From contig CANNDC010000002.1 of the NCBI GenBank assembly GCA_947503265.1, positions 372,001 to 436,000 on the forward strand: a DNA stretch of 64,000 nucleotides. Direction: 5' to 3'. This stretch comes from an uncultured Alteromonadaceae bacterium (lineage in GTDB: Bacteria; Pseudomonadota; Gammaproteobacteria; Enterobacterales; Alteromonadaceae). This document shows positions 9,272-17,946 of this stretch, piece by piece (within the stretch, counting starts at the first letter, position 1; every line of letters begins with the position of its first letter). The notes beneath the pieces were generated by a model. That model had not been told where the DNA came from. It was given only the letters and a program-made list of their open reading frames with translations, and ran no database searches. The translations under genes were made by a program, and so were the position numbers.

Positions 9272-10177
9272 ATGATCCCCTTAGTATTTCATCCAATCTA
9301 TAGTCAACTTGATTTGCCTGTAAGACATCGATTTCCGATCGAAAAATATCTAGGTATACGAACCGCATTGGCAGAAAAACAAGTTCCGGCTAGTTGGTTT
9401 TATGAACCTGTTGCTCTTGATGTCGAGCAGCTGCAAAGTGTCTATGATCCTACCTATATTAAACAGTTGATTTCTGGCGAACTGGATCCTAAGGCCATGC
9501 GTCGAATTGGTTTTCCTTGGTCTGAACAGCTTGTTCAACGCACTCTGACAGCAACAGGTGGCACTGTACTTACTGCGGAGTTGGCGTTGCAACACGGCAA
9601 AGCGTTGAATCTCACCGGTGGCTATCATCATGCATTTGCTAATTTCGGTTCTGGGTTTTGTATGGTTAATGATTTGTATTTGGCTGCTCTGACTATGTTG
9701 CAGAACGACGCAATTGATAAAGTACTTATCTTTGATACCGATGTACATCAAGGAGATGGAACAGCCAAGCTTGCCAGTAACAATGCAAATATTTTTACGG
9801 TTTCAATTCATGGCGAAAAAAATTTTCCGCATCGAAAACAAATATCAGATATGGATTTTGCTCTTCCCAAGGGCACGCAAGATGAAATTTATTTGGAAAC
9901 TGTGGAGTGTGCATTGCAATTAGCGCTAAACACATGCCAACCTGATGCAGTGATTTACGACGCTGGTGTTGATATTCACCAGAATGATGATTTAGGCCAT
10001 TTGAATATCACCACTCAAGGTGTGTTGAAACGTGACCAGCTTGTATTTGAATTTTGTGATACGCACAACTTGCCAGTTGCTGCCGTCATTGGAGGAGGCT
10101 ATCAAAGGGACATTAGCGCCTTAGTTGAGGTCCACTTGCAGTTGTTTCATGCCGCTGGCGTTCTTGTCACCAAGTGA
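9272..10177 (+). CDS. Histone-deacetylase-family zinc hydrolase
   Basis: A 301-residue arginase/deacetylase-fold protein resembling bacterial HDAC-like amidohydrolases. Active-site features are present: the His pair in GGYHHAF (H119, H120), the metal site FDTDVHQGDGT (D157, H159), a further aspartate in DAGVD and the catalytic Tyr in IGGGY. Bacterial relatives deacetylate acetylpolyamines or acetyl-lysine; the substrate here is unknown. I chose the ATG at 9272 because the family N-terminus (LVFHPIYS) starts there and the upstream 49 codons look non-coding. The 3' end overlaps the convergent DUF1330 gene by 11 bp. Confidence 0.85.
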   Translation: MIPLVFHPIYSQLDLPVRHRFPIEKYLGIRTALAEKQVPASWFYEPVALDVEQLQSVYDPTYIKQLISGELDPKAMRRIGFPWSEQLVQRTLTATGGTVLTAELALQHGKALNLTGGYHHAFANFGSGFCMVNDLYLAALTMLQNDAIDKVLIFDTDVHQGDGTAKLASNNANIFTVSIHGEKNFPHRKQISDMDFALPKGTQDEIYLETVECALQLALNTCQPDAVIYDAGVDIHQNDDLGHLNITTQGVLKRDQLVFEFCDTHNLPVAAVIGGGYQRDISALVEVHLQLFHAAGVLVTK

Positions 10178-10571
10178 TTCTATTTGGCTTAGCCATTTCT
10201 TCAAAAACCGTCACACGGACATCTCCAGCACCTTTTCGCAGTGGTTTTAGTTTTTCATAAACATCGGAATACCAAAACTGTTTTGCTCGCGCCAAACACG
10301 GAAATCGAGCCATCACTTTAAACTCTTTCTCCTGCCATTCGCCTTCAAATACATCAACTGGGTCGCCAAATGCTGAATAGTAACCCTGTAAGTTGTCATA
10401 AAGCTTGGACTCACGCAGTGCTTTGGCATAGTTTGCAAATTTTTTAGGGTTTTCATTGGCACCTTCGACGATCATGTACACAGGTTTTGCGTTATTTTCA
10501 CAACTTACCGGAACGATTTTATCCTTGGCATTGATGTGAGTGGAAAAGCACATTAGAACCAAGACTTTCAT
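10167..10571 (-). CDS. DUF1330 family protein, probably exported
   Basis: A 134-residue protein with a short possible signal peptide (MKVLVLMCFSTHINA) and a DUF1330 ferredoxin-like fold. The pattern KPVYMIVEGANENPKKFANYAKAL leads to FEGEWQEKEFKVMARFP and ends with ARAKQFWYSD. Family members are dimeric alpha/beta-barrel proteins of unknown role. An in-frame ATG at 10694 would add 41 residues without clear family support. Confidence 0.75.
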   Translation of the reverse strand: MKVLVLMCFSTHINAKDKIVPVSCENNAKPVYMIVEGANENPKKFANYAKALRESKLYDNLQGYYSAFGDPVDVFEGEWQEKEFKVMARFPCLARAKQFWYSDVYEKLKPLRKGAGDVRVTVFEEMAKPNRITW

Positions 10572-10733
10572 TGCAACTAGCAGAGCATGGATAGAAGTTT
10601 TATACACTAGGGGAATATCCAAAGTAATTTTTTTTGAAAGAATACACCTTGGCGCTACTTTCTCATTGTTAAAGATCAAATCAGGGGTGCTCACGACTTT
10701 GTTTGTATCAAATATCGCAATATGATTAAAAAA

Positions 10734-10762
10734 GTGATAAATGCATCGTTCGATGTTATACT
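10734..10762 (+). promoter_or_regulatory. Xre-RES promoter with internal palindrome
   Basis: A sigma70-like promoter is visible in front of the antitoxin gene: weak -35 GTGATA (10734-10739), 17-bp spacer, -10 TATACT (10757-10762). The spacer holds the inverted repeat CATCG-TT-CGATG (10744-10755), placed where a bound Xre antitoxin would block RNA polymerase. Autoregulation is inferred from the family. Confidence 0.5.
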
Positions 10763-10791
10763 CCAGTTGTTCGTTAACGGGAGCAAATGAT

Positions 10792-11166
10792 ATGAGCTTA
10801 GCGGTACAAAGTTTAACTATTCACGACAAAGCTAGTGTTTTGATGAAAGCGTTTAATAATGCATGCGCCGAGCTGGGCGTGAGTAAAACGGATGCGGGCA
10901 AGATAATTGGTGTGAATCGTTCTACGCTTTCGCGAAAAGGAAGTGCTGGTTTTGATCCTGAATCTAAACAGGGCGAGCTTTCTTTGCATTTCATCCGTGT
11001 TTATCGTTCGTTATTTGCCATTTCCGGTGGCGATAAAAATTTCATGAATCATTGGTTCACCACGCCAAACAAAGCCATGGGTGGTGTTCCAGAGAAATTA
11101 GTGCAATCCGTACTGGGGCTAATGCAAGTAAACGAATATCTTGATGCCATGCGCGGTAAAAGTTAG
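10792..11166 (+). CDS. Xre/MbcA/ParS-type antitoxin of a RES toxin
   Basis: A 124-residue antitoxin. The N-terminal helix-turn-helix (around ELGVSKTDAGKIIGVNRSTLSRKG) is followed by a C-terminal DUF2384-type toxin-binding domain (FIRVYRSLFAISGGD to NKAMGG.PEKLVQSVLGLMQVNEYLDAM). The start at 10792 is preceded by a GGGAG ribosome site. An in-frame ATG at 10741 lies inside the promoter region and is unlikely. The RES toxin follows after 6 bp. Confidence 0.88.
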   Translation: MSLAVQSLTIHDKASVLMKAFNNACAELGVSKTDAGKIIGVNRSTLSRKGSAGFDPESKQGELSLHFIRVYRSLFAISGGDKNFMNHWFTTPNKAMGGVPEKLVQSVLGLMQVNEYLDAMRGKS

Positions 11167-11172
11167 CCCGAT

Positions 11173-11934
11173 TTGACTTCACATCTGACTACACCACTTT
11201 CCAACTTCGACGCCGAAAGAGACATTGGTTTCTATCAATCTAAAGGGTATCGTTTAGTTGAAACTCAGGAGTTTGCAGCAACCAGTACATTGGTCGACGA
11301 CTTAGATGAACAGTTTTTGCTTGAACAAATGTTGGACGAGGTCAAACCCGTGTATCGTCAAGATACAGAAGAAATGCATTATTTACTCAGAACACCATTT
11401 CGCTATCCACCGTTAAAACATGGTTCTCGATTTGGTACTAGACTGATGCAGAGCTTCTTTTATGCATCAGAACAAATTGTTACTGCGCTATCAGAAGTTG
11501 CCTACTACCGATTTTTGTTTCTTGAAGATATGGAAGTTAAGTTCGATGGCACTATTCGCACTGAGCATCTGCTTTTTAGCGTTTCTATCGAATCAAACAA
11601 CAGCATCGACCTTTCCTCCAGCGTATTTGAACAAGACGCTGATCAACTTATAGACCCCATAAATTATCAATTCTGCCAGCAAGTTGGCAGATGGGCCGTA
11701 GAAGAAAAACAAGTCGATACGATCAAATACTGGTCTGCTCGTTGCGAAAATGGCACTAATTTGGCTGTATTTACCCCTTCTTCCATAATTTCAAAGCAAC
11801 CTGAAAATCAACAAAATTGGTTGTGTCTGAGTCAACACAATCGAATCAGTTTTACGCGCCATGCCGGACACCTACCAAACAACTTCAATCGCGAGCAGTT
11901 TTTAGTCGATGGCAAGCTACCGAGACCCGCATGA
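11173..11934 (+). CDS. RES-domain toxin (NAD+-consuming)
   Basis: A 253-residue RES-family toxin. The eponymous residues are visible in order: Arg in LLRTPFRYPPLKHGSRFG, Glu in FYASEQIVTALSEVAYYRF and Ser in WSARCENGTNLAVFTP. Known RES toxins degrade or phosphorolyse NAD+ and are neutralised by the Xre partner encoded upstream. The only reasonable start is TTG at 11173, with a poor ribosome site 6 bp after the antitoxin stop. This suggests coupled, low-level translation. At about 250 aa it is longer than the minimal RES domain. Confidence 0.85.
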   Translation: MTSHLTTPLSNFDAERDIGFYQSKGYRLVETQEFAATSTLVDDLDEQFLLEQMLDEVKPVYRQDTEEMHYLLRTPFRYPPLKHGSRFGTRLMQSFFYASEQIVTALSEVAYYRFLFLEDMEVKFDGTIRTEHLLFSVSIESNNSIDLSSSVFEQDADQLIDPINYQFCQQVGRWAVEEKQVDTIKYWSARCENGTNLAVFTPSSIISKQPENQQNWLCLSQHNRISFTRHAGHLPNNFNREQFLVDGKLPRPA

Positions 11935-12044
11935 GTCGAACCAAACTTAAGGGCTATCCAAAGCAACAATTATCTTTACTAGGCACCATCAAAGAGCATG
12001 CATATAATCATTTATACGACACACTATTTATTATTTCTTCATGA
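11931..12044 (+). CDS. Small overlapping ORF between toxin and kinase genes
   Basis: A 37-codon ORF (MSRTKLKGYPKQQLSLLGTI...) that overlaps the toxin stop through ATGA at its start and the next gene's ATG through ATGA at its end. The double stop-start overlap is typical of translational coupling, but the peptide resembles nothing I know and no strong ribosome site precedes it. It may be only a read-through bridge to the kinase gene. Confidence 0.3.
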   Translation: MSRTKLKGYPKQQLSLLGTIKEHAYNHLYDTLFIISS

Positions 12045-13018
12045 CCACTGAATCAACCTTAAGCTTTTTGTCCGGCCTATTTGATGAACCGCAAATAGTT
12101 AAAACTGAAACGGTACAATCCTTGTGGAGTGGTTATGGTGAATTGGCTCGATACTATTTGCCTGAAAAAGATAAAACCATAGTGGTAAAGCACATTCAGC
12201 CTGCTCACTCTGAGAGTCATCCAAGAGGGTGGAATACGGATATCTCCCATCAACGGAAGCTAAAATCCTATGAAGTAGAGGTACAGTTTTATCGCACTTA
12301 TTCGGAGAGCTGTGATCAATTTTGTCGTGTTCCAACGCTATTAGCATCTCATTCAAAAGACGGTTCAACCTGGCTAGTGTTAGAGGATCTCAATGAGTCT
12401 AGTTTTACCGTGAGGTTTAACGATACGACTATTGATTGGATACGTTTGGGGTTGCGCTGGCTCGCCTATTTCCACGCTTGCCATCTGGGAACTGGTGCGG
12501 CTAATTTGTGGCAAATTGGTACGTATTGGCATCTAGCTACACGCCCCGACGAACTAATAACAATGCCAGACAATCAACTTAAACGCATGGCGACATTGCT
12601 AGATGAAAAACTTAACGCAGCGCATTTTCAAACATTGGTGCATGGCGATGCTAAGTTAGCTAACTTTTGTTTCCATGAAAATCGAACAGATTTGGCGGCA
12701 GTCGATTTTCAATATGTAGGAAAAGGGGTTGGAATCAAAGACATCGCATATTACTTGGGTAGCTGCTTCCTCGACGAGGATTTACACCAATATGCAGACG
12801 CGTTGTTGGATGAGTATTTTGTTCATTTGAATAGTGCGTTCAAGCACTATCAATTGACCATACCTTTCAAAAAGGTTGAACAGGAGTGGCGCTCTCTCTA
12901 TTCATTTGCCTGGGCTGATTTCAATCGATTCTTAAGTGGTTGGAGTCCGGGGCACTACAAAATGAATAGTTACATGCAATCACAAACGGATATTGCTTTG
13001 AGCATGTTAGAAAGTTAA
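12041..13018 (+). CDS. Phosphotransferase of the EcKinase/APH kinase-like fold
   Basis: A 325-residue protein-kinase-like small-molecule kinase. The N-lobe has VVKHIQP as the ATP-binding Lys region. The catalytic loop HGDAKLANFCF gives the HxDxxxxN signature, and VDFQYVGKGVGIKDIAYYLG is the metal-binding DFx segment. It resembles ecdysteroid/choline-kinase-like and aminoglycoside phosphotransferases; the acceptor is unknown. It starts in an ATGA overlap with the small ORF upstream and so may belong to the Xre-RES transcription unit. Confidence 0.8.
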   Translation: MTTESTLSFLSGLFDEPQIVKTETVQSLWSGYGELARYYLPEKDKTIVVKHIQPAHSESHPRGWNTDISHQRKLKSYEVEVQFYRTYSESCDQFCRVPTLLASHSKDGSTWLVLEDLNESSFTVRFNDTTIDWIRLGLRWLAYFHACHLGTGAANLWQIGTYWHLATRPDELITMPDNQLKRMATLLDEKLNAAHFQTLVHGDAKLANFCFHENRTDLAAVDFQYVGKGVGIKDIAYYLGSCFLDEDLHQYADALLDEYFVHLNSAFKHYQLTIPFKKVEQEWRSLYSFAWADFNRFLSGWSPGHYKMNSYMQSQTDIALSMLES

Positions 13019-13213
13019 ATTTTGCTTGTTTGGATTTTAATAGCTTTGACTTTGTTAGCTTTGAAAATAAGGAAACTTTTGCAATAAAAGCAATTTAACA
13101 AGAATACCACTTTGGCAATAAACTCACTCTTACAAGAATTCCGCTTTCACAACAAGATCCTTTTGTAGCAAATCAGGGAGCCTGTCGATTTTTAGTACTG
13201 TTTTGAGCGATAT

Positions 13214-13231
13214 TAGGGTCAACAGACCCTA
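13214..13231 (+). terminator. Short hairpin downstream of kinase gene
   Basis: TAGGGTC-AACA-GACCCTA, a perfect 7-bp stem with 4-nt loop followed by GTTTT, sits between the convergent kinase and permease genes. It is a weak candidate terminator because the T-tract is short. Confidence 0.35.
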
Positions 13232-13246
13232 GTTTTAAGTTTGGAG

Positions 13247-13999
13247 TTAAAACACCATATAAACGGCAGCAACTGCAGTCATAGCAATGATAAACCAGCG
13301 ATAGTGATTGTCCGAAATTTTGGCAACCAATTTAAACCCACAATATGCACCTAATGCGATGAAGGGTAACCCCAGCAGATTGAGTAAAAACGAGTTTAAG
13401 TCAATGGTTTCCCAACTAAACACGTGAAAGGGGACTTTAAATACATTGATGACCAAAAAGAACCATGCGGCAGTGCCAATGAATTCGTTTTTGGGTAAGC
13501 GCATACTCAGTAAATATAAGGCCATAATAGAACCAGCAAGGTTGCCTATCATAGTGGTGATTCCACCTAAGGTTCCCATTAAAACAGCGAACCACAGATA
13601 GTCTGGGATGGCTTCTTTATTGGCTGTTTCCATCCAAATCATGATAGCTAAACTTACAAAAATAATGATGCTCATAAGCAACTTGAACATCTCATCATCA
13701 ATGTTGTTACCGATAAACGTGGCGATAATGACGCCGAACGCTGCTGATGGAAACAACTTCATCAAGTAATTCCAATTGGCGTGTCTATGATAATATTTAA
13801 CTGCGAACAAGTCGGCCATTATCAGCATGGGTAACATAAGCCCAGATGATATTTTTCCACCGAAAATTAGCGCCATGATTGGCACTGCTAGCATAGTCGT
13901 ACCAGAAACGCCGGTTTTCGCCATACCAATGAGGAAGGCAGCTAGAAACAACAAGGCCAAGGTTTGGTAAGTTAGTGTATAAGAAAATAATTCAATCAA
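13247..13999 (-). CDS. TauE/SafE-family (TSUP) membrane permease
   Basis: A 250-residue polytopic membrane protein with about eight hydrophobic segments and the TSUP pattern: early GMAKTGVSG, then LPMLIMADLFAV, then a second-half GGITTMIGNLAGSIMALYLLS. Family members export sulfite, sulfoacetate or related organosulfonates. The substrate here is not evident and no sulfur genes are adjacent. A 247-bp stretch containing a small hairpin separates it from the kinase gene body. Confidence 0.88.
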   Translation of the reverse strand: MIELFSYTLTYQTLALLFLAAFLIGMAKTGVSGTTMLAVPIMALIFGGKISSGLMLPMLIMADLFAVKYYHRHANWNYLMKLFPSAAFGVIIATFIGNNIDDEMFKLLMSIIIFVSLAIMIWMETANKEAIPDYLWFAVLMGTLGGITTMIGNLAGSIMALYLLSMRLPKNEFIGTAAWFFLVINVFKVPFHVFSWETIDLNSFLLNLLGLPFIALGAYCGFKLVAKISDNHYRWFIIAMTAVAAVYMVF

Positions 14000-14289
14000 A
14001 AGAAGTCTGCATATAAGGCACTTAGCAATGATCCTAGCTTGTTTAGTCTAGGCAAACAATCATTCTATTAGGAAGCCAATTTTTTGAGGAGAACGTATTG
14101 GCAGGCGATACCGTTTGGTTATTGCCTCTCACCTATTCGACTATTGTATTTCACCTATTTGACTTAAGCATAGTTGATATTGATTCATTTTTTACTGTAT
14201 CGACTTCACATAACCTTAGCTGATTTCAATTGGATATTTGAAACACACCAATGCTTTTGTTAGTTAGCTGATACTTACTTTCAACATTC
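14000..14289. other. Intergenic region without convincing gene
   Basis: About 290 bp between two minus-strand genes. It probably holds the permease promoter on its left side. A 41-codon TTG-initiated frame at 14098-14223 follows a GAGGAGA sequence, but its peptide is not recognisable. No clear terminator or repeat was seen. Confidence 0.4.
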
Positions 14290-15309
14290 TCATTGTTTAG
14301 CTTGAGTGAGAACAATTTGATCGAGAACGCCGAGCATGAGTTTTGTCGCAGTTCCAGAGGCGATACCGTCGAATACGCTCTCATGGTTTTTACCTGCCTG
14401 CCCACCGGCCAAGTCGCTGATTGAACGGATTACAACCCAATCGACTTCGTTGATAAAACATACTTGACCCACTGCCGCAGATTCCATTTCAGTCACTTGC
14501 GCTTTGTAGACGGTTCGAAGCCAGTCTCGGTATTTGGCATTATCCAAAAACACCGAACCTGTAACGCCATTTCCACCGATTTTTATTTGAATTGGTTTTC
14601 CGGAAGGCATGGTAATGGTCTGTATGCTTTCGACCGCTTTTCTGGTCAATTGGATTAAATCAGACGTTGCAGTGAAGTAGGGCATTTGTCGCGGTGAATC
14701 CCAACCTTGTTTGATCACAGACATTTCTTCTGGATGGATAAAACCAAAATTTTGATATGTGGGAGCATGTTCATCAGTTAACTCGCGTTTTTTATACGAA
14801 GCCAAAGCCATTTCGTAGTAAACGGGTAAGTTGTAGGTGTTTTCTTTGGCTGAGATAGGGTTAGCGTAGACAGATTCATCATGAAAATACCATCTCTCTG
14901 GAACCGCAATATCGCCGGGGCGAAATGATTCGTCGATTGCACCTGCTATACCCATCATTACCACACGGTCAATTGGGAAGTAGTCTAGGGCCATCTGCAT
15001 CGTCATGGCTGCGTTTGGTACGCTGATGCCAGTGGTAAAAACCACTATTGGTTCACCCTTATACTCACCAATTTGATACTTCACACCTCTAAACACCTTA
15101 GTATCAGTGATTTTTGCATAATCCAAATTATCAATTTCCGTATTTATCGCTTTGATTTCTGGTTCAAAGGCAGCAACGATAGCTGTCCACTTATTGGTGG
15201 TAGAAAAGCTTCTAGGGCCGTATTCTTGTGCTTTCAATTGTTTGGCACCGGCAGGGGAAATCAAAAGAGCTAAACTAGCTATCAATAGGTATTTAACGAA
15301 CCATTTCAT
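14290..15309 (-). CDS. Exported nucleoside phosphorylase / MTA-SAH nucleosidase-like protein
   Basis: A 339-residue protein with an N-terminal signal peptide (cleavage near PAGA-KQ) and a PNP/UDP phosphorylase-superfamily domain. MGIAGAIDESFRPGDIAVPERWYFHD matches the GxAG..d....GDvvv core. VTEMESAAVGQVC matches the substrate Met-Glu motif of MTA/SAH nucleosidase, and RSISDLAGG supplies the catalytic Asp. Cytoplasmic MtnN enzymes are about 230 aa, so this is a longer, periplasmic relative. A role in scavenging extracellular nucleosides or methylthioadenosine is an inference. Confidence 0.85.
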   Translation of the reverse strand: MKWFVKYLLIASLALLISPAGAKQLKAQEYGPRSFSTTNKWTAIVAAFEPEIKAINTEIDNLDYAKITDTKVFRGVKYQIGEYKGEPIVVFTTGISVPNAAMTMQMALDYFPIDRVVMMGIAGAIDESFRPGDIAVPERWYFHDESVYANPISAKENTYNLPVYYEMALASYKKRELTDEHAPTYQNFGFIHPEEMSVIKQGWDSPRQMPYFTATSDLIQLTRKAVESIQTITMPSGKPIQIKIGGNGVTGSVFLDNAKYRDWLRTVYKAQVTEMESAAVGQVCFINEVDWVVIRSISDLAGGQAGKNHESVFDGIASGTATKLMLGVLDQIVLTQAKQ

Positions 15310-15598
15310 TGTTTACATTCCTACATCATAGAATTCGATAGTTTCCTGACATAAACTCGCTGCTGAATGTTGATCCTATTATGGGGCATAGTAAGTAATT
15401 GCTTTTAAGGATTTAACGGCAAAACGCATTTCGGTCGATGAATTGTCAGTCTACCTTTATTTTCAATCGTGTCTATTGAAGTTAAATTGAAATCTAACGT
15501 CGAGATTATCGGTCCATGCTTGGCAATAATTGCGTTAATTGTTGCGCTCAACGATAAATACCACTCAAATGGCAGTCACTGTTGTTAAGGAAAAAACT

Positions 15599-16471
15599 AT
15601 GTCAGACAATACTTACGTACCACCCAAAATTTGGACATGGGATCAGGAGAGCGGAAGTAAATTCGCCAATATCAATCGGCCTATCGCAGGCGCGACTCAT
15701 GATAAAGACCTACCTAGAGGCAAGCACCCTTTGCAGCTCTACTCGTTAGCTACACCCAATGGCGTTAAAGTCACAATAATGCTCGAAGAGTTGTTAGCGA
15801 GGGGCATCAGTGAGGCCGAATACGATGCGTTTATTATTAACATCATGGAAGGAGATCAATTTAGTAGTGGATTTGTAGGAGCCAATCCCAATTCGAAAAT
15901 TCCTGCACTAGTTGATTACAGCACAGAAACACCGACTCGGGTGTTTGAATCTGGCGCCATCTTGCTTTATTTAGCAGAAAAATTTGATGCGTTTCTACCT
16001 AAAGATCACGCTAAGCGCACCGAATGTCTATCTTGGTTATTCTGGCAAATGGGCAGCGCACCCTTGTTGGGCGGTGGCTTTGGTCACTTCTACGCGTATG
16101 CACCAGAAAAATATGAGTATCCAATCAATCGCTACGCTATGGAAATAAAGCGGCAATTGGATGTACTAGACAGACAGTTAGCGGAAAATCAGTATATTTC
16201 CGGTGACGAATATACTATTGCAGACATGGCTATCTGGCCTTGGTACGGAGCACTCGCGGCAAACAAAGTCTATGAAGCAGGTGAATTTTTACAAGTTCAG
16301 GACTATAAAAATGTGCAGCGCTGGACTTCCGAAATTAACGATAGAAAAGCGGTCAAACGCGGAAAAATGGTTAATCGGAGTTGGGGGGACCCATCCGGTC
16401 AATTGTTGGAGCGTCACGATGCGAGCGATTTTGAAACTCGCACACAAGACAAACTGTCGCCTGAGTCATAG
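15599..16471 (+). CDS. yghU: YghU-type glutathione S-transferase / disulfide-bond oxidoreductase
   Basis: A 290-residue Nu-class GST-like protein very close to E. coli YghU: the N-terminus is MSDNTYVPPKIWTWD, followed by the FANINRP, GKHPLQLYS, DQFSSGFV.NPNSKIPAL and RVFESGAILLYLAEKF regions. The C-terminal ERHDASDFET signature is also present. These enzymes bind two glutathiones and reduce disulfides or hydroperoxides. The ATG at 15599 follows an AAGGA ribosome site; 20 in-frame upstream codons are not homologous. Confidence 0.94.
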   Translation: MSDNTYVPPKIWTWDQESGSKFANINRPIAGATHDKDLPRGKHPLQLYSLATPNGVKVTIMLEELLARGISEAEYDAFIINIMEGDQFSSGFVGANPNSKIPALVDYSTETPTRVFESGAILLYLAEKFDAFLPKDHAKRTECLSWLFWQMGSAPLLGGGFGHFYAYAPEKYEYPINRYAMEIKRQLDVLDRQLAENQYISGDEYTIADMAIWPWYGALAANKVYEAGEFLQVQDYKNVQRWTSEINDRKAVKRGKMVNRSWGDPSGQLLERHDASDFETRTQDKLSPES

Positions 16472-16485
16472 ATAATTCCAATAGA

Positions 16486-17043
16486 CTATCGGTTGGATGT
16501 GCTCGTCATATCTAACTGATATTCAGGCCAAAAATCAGAATCAATAGGCTGCTTGGTGTCATTAAGTGCCAATATAACTAAGCCAGGATAGTTGACTATC
16601 GTTTTTTTCAGAACTGCGACCTCATCAAAATGGTTTGCAAGTAATGATTGCGCATCATTGAGGTAAATAATCATGTTCGTGCGCTCAGCTTCGGCAAAAA
16701 GAGCAGACATTGAGTGGGTTTCCTCGTCAATGAAATCATCAACGGACACAAATAATACGGTTCGGTTGGTCTGTTTGTTTAGTCGAGCAAGAAGCAATGT
16801 TAAATGATTTTCTGAGTTCCACTGTATTAGCATACTTGTAGATATATTTTTAATTGCTCTTCGCTCAACTTCTTGTATTTCAAGTAACTGAAATTCAGAC
16901 AAGGGTGGATCATTTAGCGGATATATCGGCATATCGGCAGTGAAACATCCTCTCCAGATAGACGGAACAATTTTCGAAAATACCGCGCGAAACTCCAATA
17001 ACATCATGTTTTTCCGTTTACTATTTAAAATCGTCTGTTTCAT
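16486..17043 (-). CDS. Degenerate AAA+-like protein, no catalytic motifs
   Basis: A 185-residue protein I do not recognise by name. Its second half follows the order of an AAA+ core. Residues 75-83 (WNSENHLTL) occupy the P-loop position, VSVDDFIDEETHSMSALFAEAE (about 99-120) resembles the post-Walker-A helix, IIYLNDA (125-131) the Walker B strand and GLVILALND (154-162) sensor 1. Walker A lacks both Gly and Lys, and Walker B has ND for DE, so ATP hydrolysis is unlikely. The start may be an internal ATG at 17007, which has a better ribosome site. It overlaps the upstream secreted-protein gene, suggesting an operon. Confidence 0.6.
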   Translation of the reverse strand: MKQTILNSKRKNMMLLEFRAVFSKIVPSIWRGCFTADMPIYPLNDPPLSEFQLLEIQEVERRAIKNISTSMLIQWNSENHLTLLLARLNKQTNRTVLFVSVDDFIDEETHSMSALFAEAERTNMIIYLNDAQSLLANHFDEVAVLKKTIVNYPGLVILALNDTKQPIDSDFWPEYQLDMTSTSNR

Positions 17044-17683
17044 AGTAAAGGGGTTTCATGGAGCCACAAAAGCTTAGTTTAGAGAGCAAGCGGTTTTTAT
17101 CTGGAACAGGCGATGTGGTGTAAAATTCGGTTAGGCAACCTATGTTTTGATAAAGCAAAACGATGTGATCATAGGTGGGCACCCCCTGAATCTGATGAAC
17201 CAGTAATCTAGCACCATTGTTGATAGGCACAGTGTCGTATACTTGCTTAGCAACAGGTTTGTCCGCTTTTTCAATCATTCGAAGATATTCTAATTCGCTA
17301 AATGTGATATCCATTTGTTCATAGGTTAGCGAACCTCCGCGTTCGAAATGACCAATATAGACATCTGCTTTTACAGAAAATGACTCTCCACGCATTAATC
17401 GTTGAAGATTAAATTTTGCGGGCTTAATCGTGACCATATCCGCGTCTCTGACCAAATAGATCAACGCATTATTACTGACATCTAACTTGTATATGATCTG
17501 AGCATCGTGGGGTTTATGAAAAAGCGGTAAATGAGATGCGTACAAACTTGAACCATTGTTGATCAGTACCATTCCATGTATCCCTTCGTAAGCAGGATCT
17601 AGCGGCTTAGGTTCTTCTTCTTCTGCTTGCACAGTGAATGGAAAAATAAATACAAAGAGTATCAATAGAAATAGATTGCGCAT
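17021..17683 (-). CDS. Secreted protein of unknown function
   Basis: A 220-residue protein with a clear signal peptide (MRNLFLLILFVFIFPFTVQA) and an acidic start to the mature region. No known domain is recognised. A notable segment is HGMVLINNGSSLYASHLPLF.KPHDAQIIYKLD, a compact pattern with several His and aromatic residues. Two cysteines near the C-terminus (IGCLTEF, SFCGS) could form a disulfide. The start at 17683 was chosen because it begins the signal peptide. The 3' end overlaps the degenerate AAA+-like gene. Confidence 0.75.
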   Translation of the reverse strand: MRNLFLLILFVFIFPFTVQAEEEEPKPLDPAYEGIHGMVLINNGSSLYASHLPLFHKPHDAQIIYKLDVSNNALIYLVRDADMVTIKPAKFNLQRLMRGESFSVKADVYIGHFERGGSLTYEQMDITFSELEYLRMIEKADKPVAKQVYDTVPINNGARLLVHQIQGVPTYDHIVLLYQNIGCLTEFYTTSPVPDKNRLLSKLSFCGSMKPLYYETDDFK

Positions 17684-17904
17684 AGAAGCCTTATTACAGA
17701 AATCAAAATTGATTTTAGTAGTATATCGGAACATTTTGTTCCTACATGACAGAATTTTCGTCATTTAATCAGAGTATGATGAACTCTTCTGTATGTTTTT
17801 TTAAACCCGCTGTGTGATATTTATACTAAAGAATTCAACATTACCCATGTTGAAAGAGTAATTTTTTTGGCGTATAAGTTGTAGGAATAATGTTATCGCT
17901 AGTG

Positions 17905-17938
17905 AAAATGCGTATCTAGTTAAAATGCGTAACTAGTT
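17905..17938. repeat. 17-bp tandem duplication upstream of PEP-CTERM gene
   Basis: Two adjacent near-identical 17-bp copies (AAAATGCGTATCTAGTT and AAAATGCGTAACTAGTT) end 8 bp before the PEP-CTERM ATG. They could affect promoter or ribosome-site spacing. Confidence 0.7.
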
Positions 17939-17946
17939 AAAAGAGT

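Noticed and set aside
14098..14223. 41-codon TTG-initiated frame after GAGGAGA
   Set aside because: Good ribosome-site resemblance but weak start codon, unrecognisable peptide and no operon context.
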